Assembly: GCA_930367205.1 (NCBI GenBank)
Contig: OV884012.1
Span: 52,783,239 to 52,847,238, forward strand
Reading direction: 5' to 3'
DNA: 64,000 nt
Source of the DNA: Acanthosoma haemorrhoidale
Taxonomy: Eukaryota > Arthropoda > Insecta > Hemiptera > Acanthosomatidae
Shown here piece by piece: positions 11,601 to 23,600 of the stretch. Below the pieces are notes generated by a model that saw only the letters and a list, made by a program, of their open reading frames with translations, was not told where the DNA came from and did not search any database. Numbering within the stretch: position 1 is the first letter of the stretch; each line of letters opens with the position of its first letter. The position numbers and the translations under genes are program-made.

Positions 11601-14600
11601 CATATACTTTATTAAAGTTACTGATTTTACTAAAAATATATAAAGTCAATCATAGATTCAGTGAGTATATTAATTGCCAACTGTGCACTTAATTAACTAA
11701 GTTTAATATTTTATTAAATAATTCTGAACAGCTCATTATAAATTGGTTATGGGAACTATTATCAAACTTTGATATAATGTTCGTTTACAAAAGCTGTGGA
11801 ATGGAATGGATAGTGGATGCTTGTGGTGTTCAGTTGTCATGGACAAGGCAGTGAGCAGTGGATCGAGGCATCATGGGCTTGGAAAAATTCGAAGTACAAC
11901 AGCACAACTCAGATTAACCCAACAGTATCGCTGGCATAGATTTTTGACACAGCTTTCACTTCGAATGTCGATGCTCCCCAAAAGTTGCATTGTACATTTT
12001 TGTTTTGAGGCAAGAACATATGTTTTGAGATGCATTCTCGGTAGAAGGTTAAGATTGATTTAAGCTACAATGTATTAGCGGTATTGACATCCTGTTAATT
12101 ATTGTAATGTATGATATTCCTCTTAATTTAACAAAAATGTAATTGTCATGGTTCACTTGGCAACACGACGCCCTCGGGAGCATATGTAACTTCATGACAG
12201 TAGAGTCTAGGCCCCAAAGTTACATATCACAGGGAATATTTATGCTGCCCTAAATTAATTTGAATTGACTGAATTAAACAGAACTTAAAAGAGTGAGATT
12301 GGTTAACTGACATGTTAGTAAATGGTAGTAGCTTGGACTTAACTTATTAGTCCTGCTGTAGACTGTTTATAATAAGATATTTCAGGGTTAATGGCATATT
12401 AGGTGGAGCTTTGTGCAGTATGATGCAGATATCAAACTATTACATTGGGAATTCAGTTGTATTTAAATAATAATTTTAAAAGTAATCACCTGAAATATTA
12501 GTTTTCTAATAAATTCATGTAATGGCGGGCGTTTTTTTCTAACAACTGTTGTTGATTCAGGCGGGTTCACATAGTAGTAAGCATTCTCAATCATGTTGGT
12601 ATACCTTATATCCAAAGCAGTGACAGACTTCAATCTCATCATGTCATCCTATATCCAGAATATACAGACAAATTTAATTATTCAAAACTTGTAAGAAGAA
12701 GCGAAGAAAAATATTAAATCTTCTTCCCACATAAAACACTTTTTTATATCTATTATACATATCAAGAAACCATAAATAAATTCATCATCTAAAATGGATG
12801 ATTCTAATGTTAATTGAAGTAAATAGGGAATATAAAATCAGAAAATGCATACCATATATATTTTAGTTCTATGATGAGATTCGCTATTTCTATACAAATA
12901 ACGTCCGCATGTTTCAAGAATATTACATGCCATTTCTATGTGATGATGCGAAAAATCAAAAAGTAAAAGTTTTAAGCAGTATAAAGCTTCAATTTTGGGA
13001 TATAAATCAAATTTTACTAGTTCACCAATGAATCTAGAAACTTTTATTTTGGATTCTAAATTAATCTGGTCCTAAAAAAACAGAAAAGAAATTTATAAAA
13101 TAAATAAATGATAATTTTTAGTAAAAACTTGAACAGAATAAATTATAAATATTTAAAAAAAATAATGTAAATATTAATGCCCGTTAAACTTAAAGAAATC
13201 ATTAATCATCTGGAGGTTAATAGCCTAACTTCAAAAATATTCTTTGTAATTGGTGTCTATAATTTTGACTTAATTTAGATTATAAATAAGACACACATTA
13301 TATCCTTTGAAGCATTGTCCATTCAAAAATTAAACCTTTAAATTAAAATCAAGTTCCTAGTTGAAAAATGAGATATTTATACAGTTTATATTTTCTTAAC
13401 TGGTCTATCAAACACTCTAAATTGGCTTTTTCAGTACAATTTTGATAATTACACACATACAGGGAGGGAGACATTTCTTTACAAAATGGCACACCTTAAA
13501 TTGATCTTCAAATATTCAAACTGCTCAAAAAAAGTTTAAAAAAAAAGAGTGTGCTACCAGTTCATTTCAAGTCAGTTAGCTGATTATCTGGGTAATGTTT
13601 GCCTAGTGGTCAGTATAACATAATTTCCTGAGAATCACATAACCAGTTCTTGTCTTTTGTCATGCTTATGTGTTCTCTAGAATTAACCCCCTCTAATGTT
13701 TTATTACAGTGTCAAAATAACAGGATTGAACTGTAGTTTAAAAGAAAAATATGGGGTACTTATATATGAACTGGCACCACATAGTATACCTTTTATTTCA
13801 GCATGGTATTTTTCTAATAAATATATGTAATACACATAGCTTGTTTTGGTTAATGAAAAATATAATAACAATACCCCTATTATTTTTCTTAAAAAGTGAC
13901 TTTTACATATGTATAAACAGTCCAAAGAGCAAATTTTCCTTCTTTCATATGAAGAGACTGTTTCAGTTCAATTCAATAAGAACAGTTAAGAGGAAATATA
14001 CTGTATTCTTCATGAAGTTGATACTCATGCACCTTTTCTCTGGTTTTGAAAATGAATACTAATTGCAATCACAAAAAATTACCTTTTTTCTAATATGATA
14101 CTTAAAATCCTGTTTTAATAGAGTGGTAAGATTTGCAGCTATTTCTGGAATCACAGGGTTTAATATGGCAACTAATCTCCCATAAAATGGGAGCAAATCT
14201 AACCTCGTTCTAGGCACACCAAACAATGTCCTTAAAATGAAATAATAATATACAGATTAATATGGACTCATAATAAAATGAATGCACATAGAATAGCAAT
14301 TAATCCATACTTGACAAGTTTTCGACGAGCTGTCTTTGTATTTAAACATACCACAAACTCAACTGCAGCATTATCGATCATTTCTCTATTGACACAGCTA
14401 GGTAAATTATTTAAAAATGTTTCCAATGCAACTTTGGAATTAGCACTACCACCCTCTTCAGGTTCTGTAAAATGAAAGATCATAAAATATTAGAAACATA
14501 ATATGAAATTCTAGAAAGGAAAAAATAAATTATGGATATATTCACCATCAGCAATTGTTGTTTCTTCTTCTTTAGGCACTTCCTCAACTTCAAAATCTTC

Positions 14601-17600
14601 ATCTTTAATTTCTTCATCTAATTTATCTTCGCTCATCTGACAGTAATAGATAAACTTAATAATATTGAGATATTACAAACACAAGATATTTAGACTGAGG
14701 AATAAAGAAAAAACTTCATTTTTCCTGCAGTTAAAGCATAAGTGCTTTTAGCAGCTAACTAACACTGCCAACTAGCAACAATATAACATCAAAACATCAT
14801 TAAAATCCCATGCATGGCAGATTTTATCCCACTCTAGAAAGTGACTATATTGTTTTTTCTGTTCCCAGATGTTAGGAATGGGTGGCAATATGTTAATAGT
14901 AATAGCCAGCCCGGGGGGTAATGTGGTTTGCTTGAATGGTGGCCCGATAAAAAATGGACCGCCCCATAAAAATCTAAAAGGACAAAAAGTTAGCCACTGC
15001 AAAAAAAAAATTGTACTAATATACTGTGTGCCTAACGATTCTGGTGTATTTGTTTTTCCTCTCTGTCATTCAAATTAGCAAATGTAAACTGAGTATAAAA
15101 CAACGAAAGGAAATTATAATTACCGGTGGTTCAATTTGAGGTTGCTCTGCTGAAGACTTTAGAGCTGGAAGGTACTCTTGAAGATTTGGAAACACTTGGT
15201 AAAAGCACCTAGCATCTTCATCTTCCCAGATACCTTCATCGAGCATCATGCCTTCCTCAGTGTCTACAGGACTTCTGTCATTTGAAGAATCTAGCAAATA
15301 AACAAAATGTTTTTTATATTAGAATCTATAACTCAGCCCACCTTTCACATCTTTGATACTGGTGCACTTCATTGTCTCCAGCAGACCAGACAATGGAAGC
15401 CATGAAATTCGAAAGTACAAACATTTTAATGGAATAAAATCAGTTTAATAATTCAGAACAAAAAACAAAATTAATCAATGTAAACCTAATGTTGAGACTA
15501 ACAAGGTTTAATAGAGTCTTGAAAATATGGAGGCATACTGAATCTAATTCTACGGTATCTATTGTAGAGGAGGTCCCACTCAGTTGGCAATTAAAATATT
15601 CACTGAATCTATGCTTGACTTTATATATTTTCAGTAAAATCAGTAATATTCATAAAGTATATGAAACATTTTATTAGGTACCATCGCCATAATTAAACAT
15701 TGTACATCAGCCAAAATTACAAATTTGAAATGAAATTAACTTAATAATTGGCTTTATCAGAGCACTTAATAGTGCTGAATTATTTTTTGGAAGTAGGCAT
15801 GAAAAATTGGTAATACAAAAGACTACCTGTATGAAAGCCCTGGCCATGATACTATTTTTCTGACACACCAAAAACCTGTGGGATTATATACTAGAATAGA
15901 TATAATGAAACTAACTTAAATTTGGTAGTGGTGGAAGTGGTTGATCAAGAAGTTCAGCTAACGTTTCAGCACTAGTCAATAATGCCTGAAGCTCAGACTG
16001 CATTAGTTCCAATTGGCTCACTCTTTCTTGGCGAACTTCTCCTTTAAGTCGCAACATCTGCTCATTTTGTCGCTCAAAAGCTTGAACTTTAGCATGATCC
16101 TGTGAATCAAATATTATTGAAAATCATAATTACTTTTTTTAAAAATAAAACATAATTTAACAAATTAATATAAATAAAGTTTTATGGAAATCACAATCAA
16201 CTAAAATTAATCCACTGTTTCAAAGTGTATTCTCATTTTAAAGTAGTTTTTGATGTTTCAATGTTAAATTAGCGCCATTGTTAATTTTTCACATTATTTT
16301 TATATATCAATGTTTTAAATAGTTATATTTAAACTATAATATTTTAATGGCTGTTTATTGAGTAATTGTCATAGATTGTGGGCTGTCGAAATAACTTGCA
16401 GTGAATAAAGAGAAGTACTGAAGAAATGCGAATAATTGCTGTCATTTAAATCTAATGAAAGTAATTCTTTACAAAGAATCTTATTGATTTCTAGCTGTTA
16501 TAATAATTTTGTGTAAACCATAAGTCACCCAATTCCCAATTCAGGAGCTATAAATATGACAAGTATGAGATGAATTAAGTATCGAAAGGTTTGGGTTTAT
16601 CTGGAGATGAGTGAAACCTACTCAAAATAGAGTTGTCATCTCTACTTAATATCAAATTAATTTTGTACCCTGGAATGATTTATAAAAAAAATAACTAATT
16701 AATAAATAAACCATTGAACTATCTCTCAAATCTTTCCTTAGAACTGTTTTACTAGTTGGATTATATTTGGATCCATGGGATGTAAGAATGGTGTCGTGTT
16801 TGGAGGCAGGTTCAGAACTGCAATTTGCTCAGTTTGTTGGTCCTCTTCTTCAGGGTGCCAAGGAGTGTTACCCAGAAGTAGTAAAGTACGTAATCAGGTA
16901 AGTTGTGGTCTTTTGAAAACTTTTTTTACAGCCAGAATAAAATTTTGAAAAATCATTCGGTAAAAAAGACTCAGGTAACTGATCCTTTGGTTTTTACATG
17001 TTACTGGTAAGTAAGAGATGTTAAGAGATACCCTTGGAAGCTTGTCTGTTCATACAACTAGTGAGGTTGTATGAAGTTTGAGTGTACCAGTGGAATTCGC
17101 ACAAGGCATTAATGTCTGTCAGTTTTTTGCTGACAAAGCTTGATGTTAAGTCATGATTCAACTAGGCGAACTGTGACCAACAGTGACACATTCAATGAGC
17201 AGAAGAAAACGATGTTTAAAAAATTTACAGTATATATATCTGTACCTCGGAGGGATACAACACTATGTCCATTTTCATAACTTTACAGGAGAGGAGTTTT
17301 AAACTTTTTTTTTAAACTCAAAAAGTGTTATTGGCACAGCTATTTATTGAGATGTTGAAACAATATTTTACCAGAACATTCTATTTATTGTTATTTACAT
17401 CATGCAGTTGTTATAAAATGAAAAAAAACCTTTTACTTTAAAGTCAATATGGAAAAAAATGGACATAGTGTTATATCCCTCCGAGGTACAGATATATATA
17501 TTTTAATTTTTAAAAGTAGGAATATTTTCCCACAATTAATTATAATTCTTTAAAAAGAATTGAGCCTAAAAACCAATACAAGTACATTTTTAGAATATAA

Positions 17601-20600
17601 TTTTACAAGGACAATCAATTTTAAAAAGTAAACTTAAAAATAACACTTGTATTCAAAAAATATTAATTTAAAGAGTACCTTTAAAAGATGCTGGCATAAC
17701 GATGCATAATAATCTTTGAATAAACCACGAACATTGTTTTGCTTATCACAAGACAGTAGAGTGCTTCTTGGTAATTCAACTCCAAATTTTTCACATAATT
17801 TCCTGATATGTTTCGGCACAAGGCCTGAAAAAAATAAATCATAATTCACAGTCATAGAAAGCATCTATTGAGTGAAATAGGGTAAGAGTTATCCTTCTCC
17901 AACACACAGATGTCATCATTAACATTAATGAAAAGTTAGACATTTGGGTTGTGGTATGAATTGCACTATTACTAATATTTAACAGACAAAGAAAAAATAT
18001 ATTGGCAGGATCGGGACCTGAACCAACTTGAACCATTTGATGATTTTCCCAATTAGTACAGGTATAGTATTATAATAGGACATATAAAAAACAAAATTGG
18101 TCTATTGCTGAAACATTAAAAACAGTGAACCAGATGGACAGTGGTACTGGGGATAGATTAGCTTCATTACTCAATGAGAGAGAAAATACTAGGAAACTTG
18201 AGTTTTTTATGGATAGAAATGTAAAAGTGTCTTTTACTCATAAGTCTTCAACACCGACTTACTCCACTATATTTCTTAGCCCCTCATATTAAAATAAATA
18301 ATTCTACAGTTGCTCTCTTTTGGCAGTTTTTCATTATTTTCTTTATGAACTGAATGTATTTAAAAAATATATTAACTATTTGTAATTTGATTTTTTTTTC
18401 TTTCATTTTAGAACATATTTCAAGCTTTCAATATTTAGAAATTTTTCTATGAATCCCTGGGTTTTGAATTATTGTATAGGGTTCAGTGAGATTTGTTAAT
18501 GTAAGTCTCATTGAGACTATAGGAAGTTTTAAGTCATGCACAAACATTTTGTACTTGTTGAGGTAAATAGACTGGAGGAATTATTATTTATTGAGTGAAT
18601 GTGGGATCAGGGTATGGAGTAAGATAACAAAATCAGAACCTACGAAATCATACCAACATTGTCAAGTTCAAAGAGATAAATACTTAATTACACAGTGCTG
18701 TCACCCAAGTAATAATACTAAATCAACATTTTCTAACATACTTCAAATAAAAACATATAGCTTCACAAAGCAGAGAACTCTGACCCAATCAATAATTTCT
18801 TTTAAGAGTTAAGTAACACACATATGAAGATGGCTTTATTTTGGAACATCAAACAAATTATGAAAATCAGTTTTTATCCCAAAATAAATCTCACAAAAAG
18901 AAACGAAGATGATATTTGTTTTTAAAATAAATATTTAGTTTGTGAAGAAATAATATTTTGAGAGAACAAAATATGTATTGTCATACTCAGTAACAAACAC
19001 AAACAAACCTTTATTCACTCAGGTATTCTTAACTTTTTAGATTAAACTTTAATTTTAATTCTTTTAATAGAGTATTTTATCAATGATAAAGAGTTAGAAT
19101 AATAATAAATACTATCATGTTTAGCTAGATGTCAGCAGGATCTATGTGCAAACACTCATACAAATAAAAAAATAAATATTTGTACAAAAATGTTTTGAAA
19201 TAGTTTAAAGTATTTTTTTAGATGATATTATAGATGTAGATAGATAGATACATAGGAGAAAAAAAATATTAGTAAGTCAACCACAAATAGAACATTAATT
19301 TCTGGCAAACAAAAAAAACTATTACAATATAAATAAAAATACAAAGATAAAGTAAAATAAAGTATAAACCTCTATAAGAAAAAAAGAAAAGGCTGTTTAA
19401 CTGAATTCAATAAATAAAGTCATCGATGGATCAACATTATATTAAAAAAAAAAAAACCAAGATAAGTAAGTAACATCCCAACATCTGTGTGTGTGAACAT
19501 ACACACACATATATAAGAGGTTTGATCAAAAAGTAATGAGAATTTTTGTTCATCTTAAAATTTTTTTATTTATTCATTGATAGAAATTTTGTCCACTTCA
19601 AAGCAATCACCCTCAGATATAATACACTTGTGCCAGCAGTTTTTCCAATCTTCGAAGCACTTATGAATATAACTCTTAGCTCCTTCAGTGATTCTTCTCT
19701 TATCTCATAAATTTTGTCAAAACGTTGTCCTTTCAAGGTTTTTTTTCAACTTTGGGAACAAAATGAAGTAGCACGGAGCCGTGTCCGGTGAATACGGTGC
19801 CTGAGGTAACACAACAGTGTTGCGTTTTGTTAAAAAATGACAAACAATCAGTGAGGTGTGAGCAGGAGGGTTATCAGCAGATTGTTTTGCCACAATTCCG
19901 GTCGTTTTTGTCGGATCACTTCACATAAATGGCACAAGTCTTCCAAGTGATATACTTTATTGACCATACAACCTTCTGGCAGGAACTCATGATGCATGAC
20001 GCCATGAAAATAAAAAAAAACAGTGAGAAGAACTGTCACTTTTGATCGAACTTTTCGAACTTTTTTCGGTCTTGAATGAACTTTTCTGCCACACCTTTCA
20101 TCGCTTGGTATGATCCAAATGATATATGTACTTCATCAGCAACCTCTCTAATAGTAATTCTGCAATCGTCCAGAATCATTTTCTTAACTTCTTCGATGTT
20201 GTCATCGTTTATTGAAGTGTTAGGGCACCCAACACGGTCATCCTCAAGGGCCTCTTTGAAATGTCTATACCCCTCTTGGTTTACTCATGGTAGATTCAAC
20301 AAAAGCCACTGTCAACATTTCAAAAACTTTACTGCACGTTATTTAATTTTTTTGACAAAATTTAATACAAATTCTTTGATCCATTTTTTTTTCGAAAATA
20401 AAAATCATCGATAACACTAAAACACGTATAACCTTAGTGACTACTACTAAAAAAGTAAACATTGAAAGCAGTCACAAATTTCAACATATTTCAGAGACAC
20501 GTGTACCAACATGATAACTAAATATAAAAAAAATGTTTACCATCGGAATCATAACGCCCACAAAATTATAAAATTCTCGTTAATTTTTTTATCAAACCTC

Positions 20601-23600
20601 GTATTGTAAACAATGAAAATATAAGATAACTAGCAACTGCCTGTCTGGATGGTGAGGTGTAGGAATAGTAGAAGGGTTTTGAAGGTTCGTAAGGATGAGG
20701 AAAGCAAAAATTAGGAGGGAGAGAGTTCCGAAGAGTAGTAGTGTGAGCGAGGAAGGGACGATCGTTTGCTACAGTTTTGTGGGCAGGAGTATATAGTTCA
20801 GAGAGATGGGATCTTGACTTCCTGGAGTAAACTGAGGATTCAAACTATATACTATCGTAGATATGAGCAAGGTAATAAACTGAGGAAATATTGTGGATGT
20901 AAACAGGGGGAGAGCTATGATAACTCTGCATAGAGATGGTACACGTGGGAACATTCCGTAGTTCCAAAGACAAATCTAATGAAGCAATTCAAGATGTTTC
21001 AACTTGTCTCAAAGTCCTACCCAGAGGACAAATTCACCACACAGCCATAGTCAAAGTGTGGGAAGGTGCAAGAAATTTACAAGTAGGCTGGGAGAGGAGA
21101 TGGCAAAAGGGAATAGTTTAAGGGTACCTATTGACCAACAGGGCATTTGGACATGGTTCCAGGAGAGGGTTTGATCAATGGTTACCCCTAGGATTTTAAT
21201 GGTTGAGCAAAAAGTGGTAGGATGGTCATTATGGGTTAGAACAGGAAAATCAGCAAAGAATCTGAGGAGACTGGAGCCTATGACAATTGCCCGAGTTATC
21301 ATAGTGTTTAACCTTAGTTTATTCAGGTATGCCCAGATACTGACATTGACTGATTTGTTTAAAAATTGTTTTGTCTAACTTACCAGCAAAATCTTCACCG
21401 CAGTGTTTGCAAAAACTAATAATAATATTGACATTATGATGGTTTTCTTTATCCCTGTTAGTAAGAATAGTTAAAACAGTTCCAAGAAGTGGGAGTGCTT
21501 CCTTGTTAGAAAGCATTCCAGAAGAAACTAGGTCTCCATAAAATCGAAGATCGACTCTTAATTTGCTCACATTTTCAATCTAGAAAAAATAATTATATTT
21601 ATATGAGAAATTGTTATAATGGTATTGGTCCCGTTATTATTAACAATTATATCAGGTTGGCCAAAAAGTCCGTTCGGTTTTTGTCGTCACGAAACTTCAA
21701 GCAGTCTAATATGTAGCTAACTTCAGTCCGTCCCTTGCGAGTGCGCTCTCGTCAGATACTAGACACTTCAATGTAGTTTGACACGAAATTCCAACGAGAC
21801 TGATTGTATTTTGTGTGTTTAGGATCATCCTGAAAATGGAAAACCAAAACGAACATTATTGACACCTCATTTATTTAAAAAAAGGCAAGAAAGCAGTGGA
21901 AACTTGCAGGAAGATATGCGCTGTATACGGAGAGGATGCTGTTACAGAACGTGTGTGCCAGAAGTGGTTTTCAAGATTTCGATCAAGACGCACCTCGCTC
22001 TGGCCGGCCAACTGAGATTAACAGCGACAAAGTGAAGGAATTAGTCGACACCAATCCCTGTTATACAACTAGGGAGATCGCAGTTATCCTCAAAATATCC
22101 AAATCGAGTGTTGAAAACCATCTGCATCAACTTGGCTACGTGAGCAGGCTCGATGTTTGGGTTCCACATCAACTTAGTGAGGCTAACCTCGCTCAAAGGA
22201 TTTCCATCTGCGATTCATTGAAGAGAATGATGACAGGGGACGAAAAGTGGATCGTCTATAACAATGTCGAGCACAAACGCTCATGGGGGAAAAGCGGCGA
22301 ACTACCACAAACAACCCCCAAAGCAGGACTTCACCCAAAGAAGGTTATGCTCTCAATTTGGTGGGATTGGAGGGGTGTTGTCTTTTACGAACTTCTTCCC
22401 ATGAACATGACCATCAATTTGGATGTGTACTGTGACCAGCTGGACAAATTAAATGCAGTGATCCACCAGAAGCATCCAGAACTAACCAACCGTAAGGGGA
22501 TTGTCTTCCATCACAACAGACCGCACACTTCTTTGCAGACATGACAGAAGTTACTGGAGCTTGGCTGGGAAGTTTTGCGGCACCCTCCATATTCCCCCTA
22601 CCTTGCACCTTCAGATGTCTACCTGTTTCATTGAATGGGCAGACCTTCAACTCTGAAGAAGATGTAAAAATCCACTTGGAAAATTTTTTTGCCAGTAAAG
22701 ACAGGAAATTCTATGAGCATGGAATTATGAATCTGGCCATGAGATGGCAGAAGATACTGGAACAAAACGGCAATTATATCATTGATTGAATAAATAACTT
22801 TTGTGTTTAAAAGTTGTGTCTTATTTTCGCTTAGAAAACCGAATGGACTTTTTGGCCAACCTATTACATAGATTCAGCATTAAATACAGAAATTGTAGTC
22901 CTCAAGCATTAAAGTAAATTTTCCAAGGTTGGGCTTCCCTGGATATTGCTGCAGACCAACAGTGACTGATACAAACATATATTTTAGCCAAATAAGTGTT
23001 ATACTAAGTGTTGTGTTACTTTAATTAATGAATAATGTCATCTTAAATAACAATACATTAAAAAGATAGACAAATATAGATAAAATATTGCTCTGTAATT
23101 TCAGAATAATATAATTTTAGTTTTACCTAAATGTCATTTGGACATTAAATAGCATCATGACCTATATACAAAAAAAAAAGTTTATCATTTACTTAGAAAT
23201 GCAACAGGCGGCTAGACAAAGAAAAAAGTTTTATACAGTACCAATTTTGTCAATTCACATCGAATTCTTGAATGTGTGCCTTAAAGCGTGATAATTCTTT
23301 CTTTCATTAATTCCATATTTCTGCTAAGCATGGAGGATCAGTCTCCATAATTAAAAATGGTATCAATGCAGCATTTTCTATTAGTTAGTGGCTCAGAGGT
23401 ATACATTTCCAATTACTGTATAATAACTTGAATACAATCTACACTAGTAAAATTAATTCTATCAAAAACTTACTGGTTCATTCTTTTTTAAATGCAAAGT
23501 TTTTATCCAATGCTCCAAGAATATTGGTGCAAAATCAACATAGGTCCAATGAATGTGACAGCATAGTTGGACAGCAGATGGTACATCAGTTATTTTTAAT

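Noticed and set aside
11806..12063. 85-codon protein gene
   Set aside because: It lies wholly in a repeat cluster, its parallel copy at 10888-11100 differs in frame content, and it overlaps UPF2 intron 12 repeats.
14770..15060. Coding exon on either strand in UPF2 intron 7
   Set aside because: Open frames exist on both strands around a GC-rich patch, but none matches UPF2 or has consistent splice phases.
20076..20414. 112-codon plus-strand gene
   Set aside because: It is the antisense of the mariner transposase N-terminal part encoded on the minus strand.
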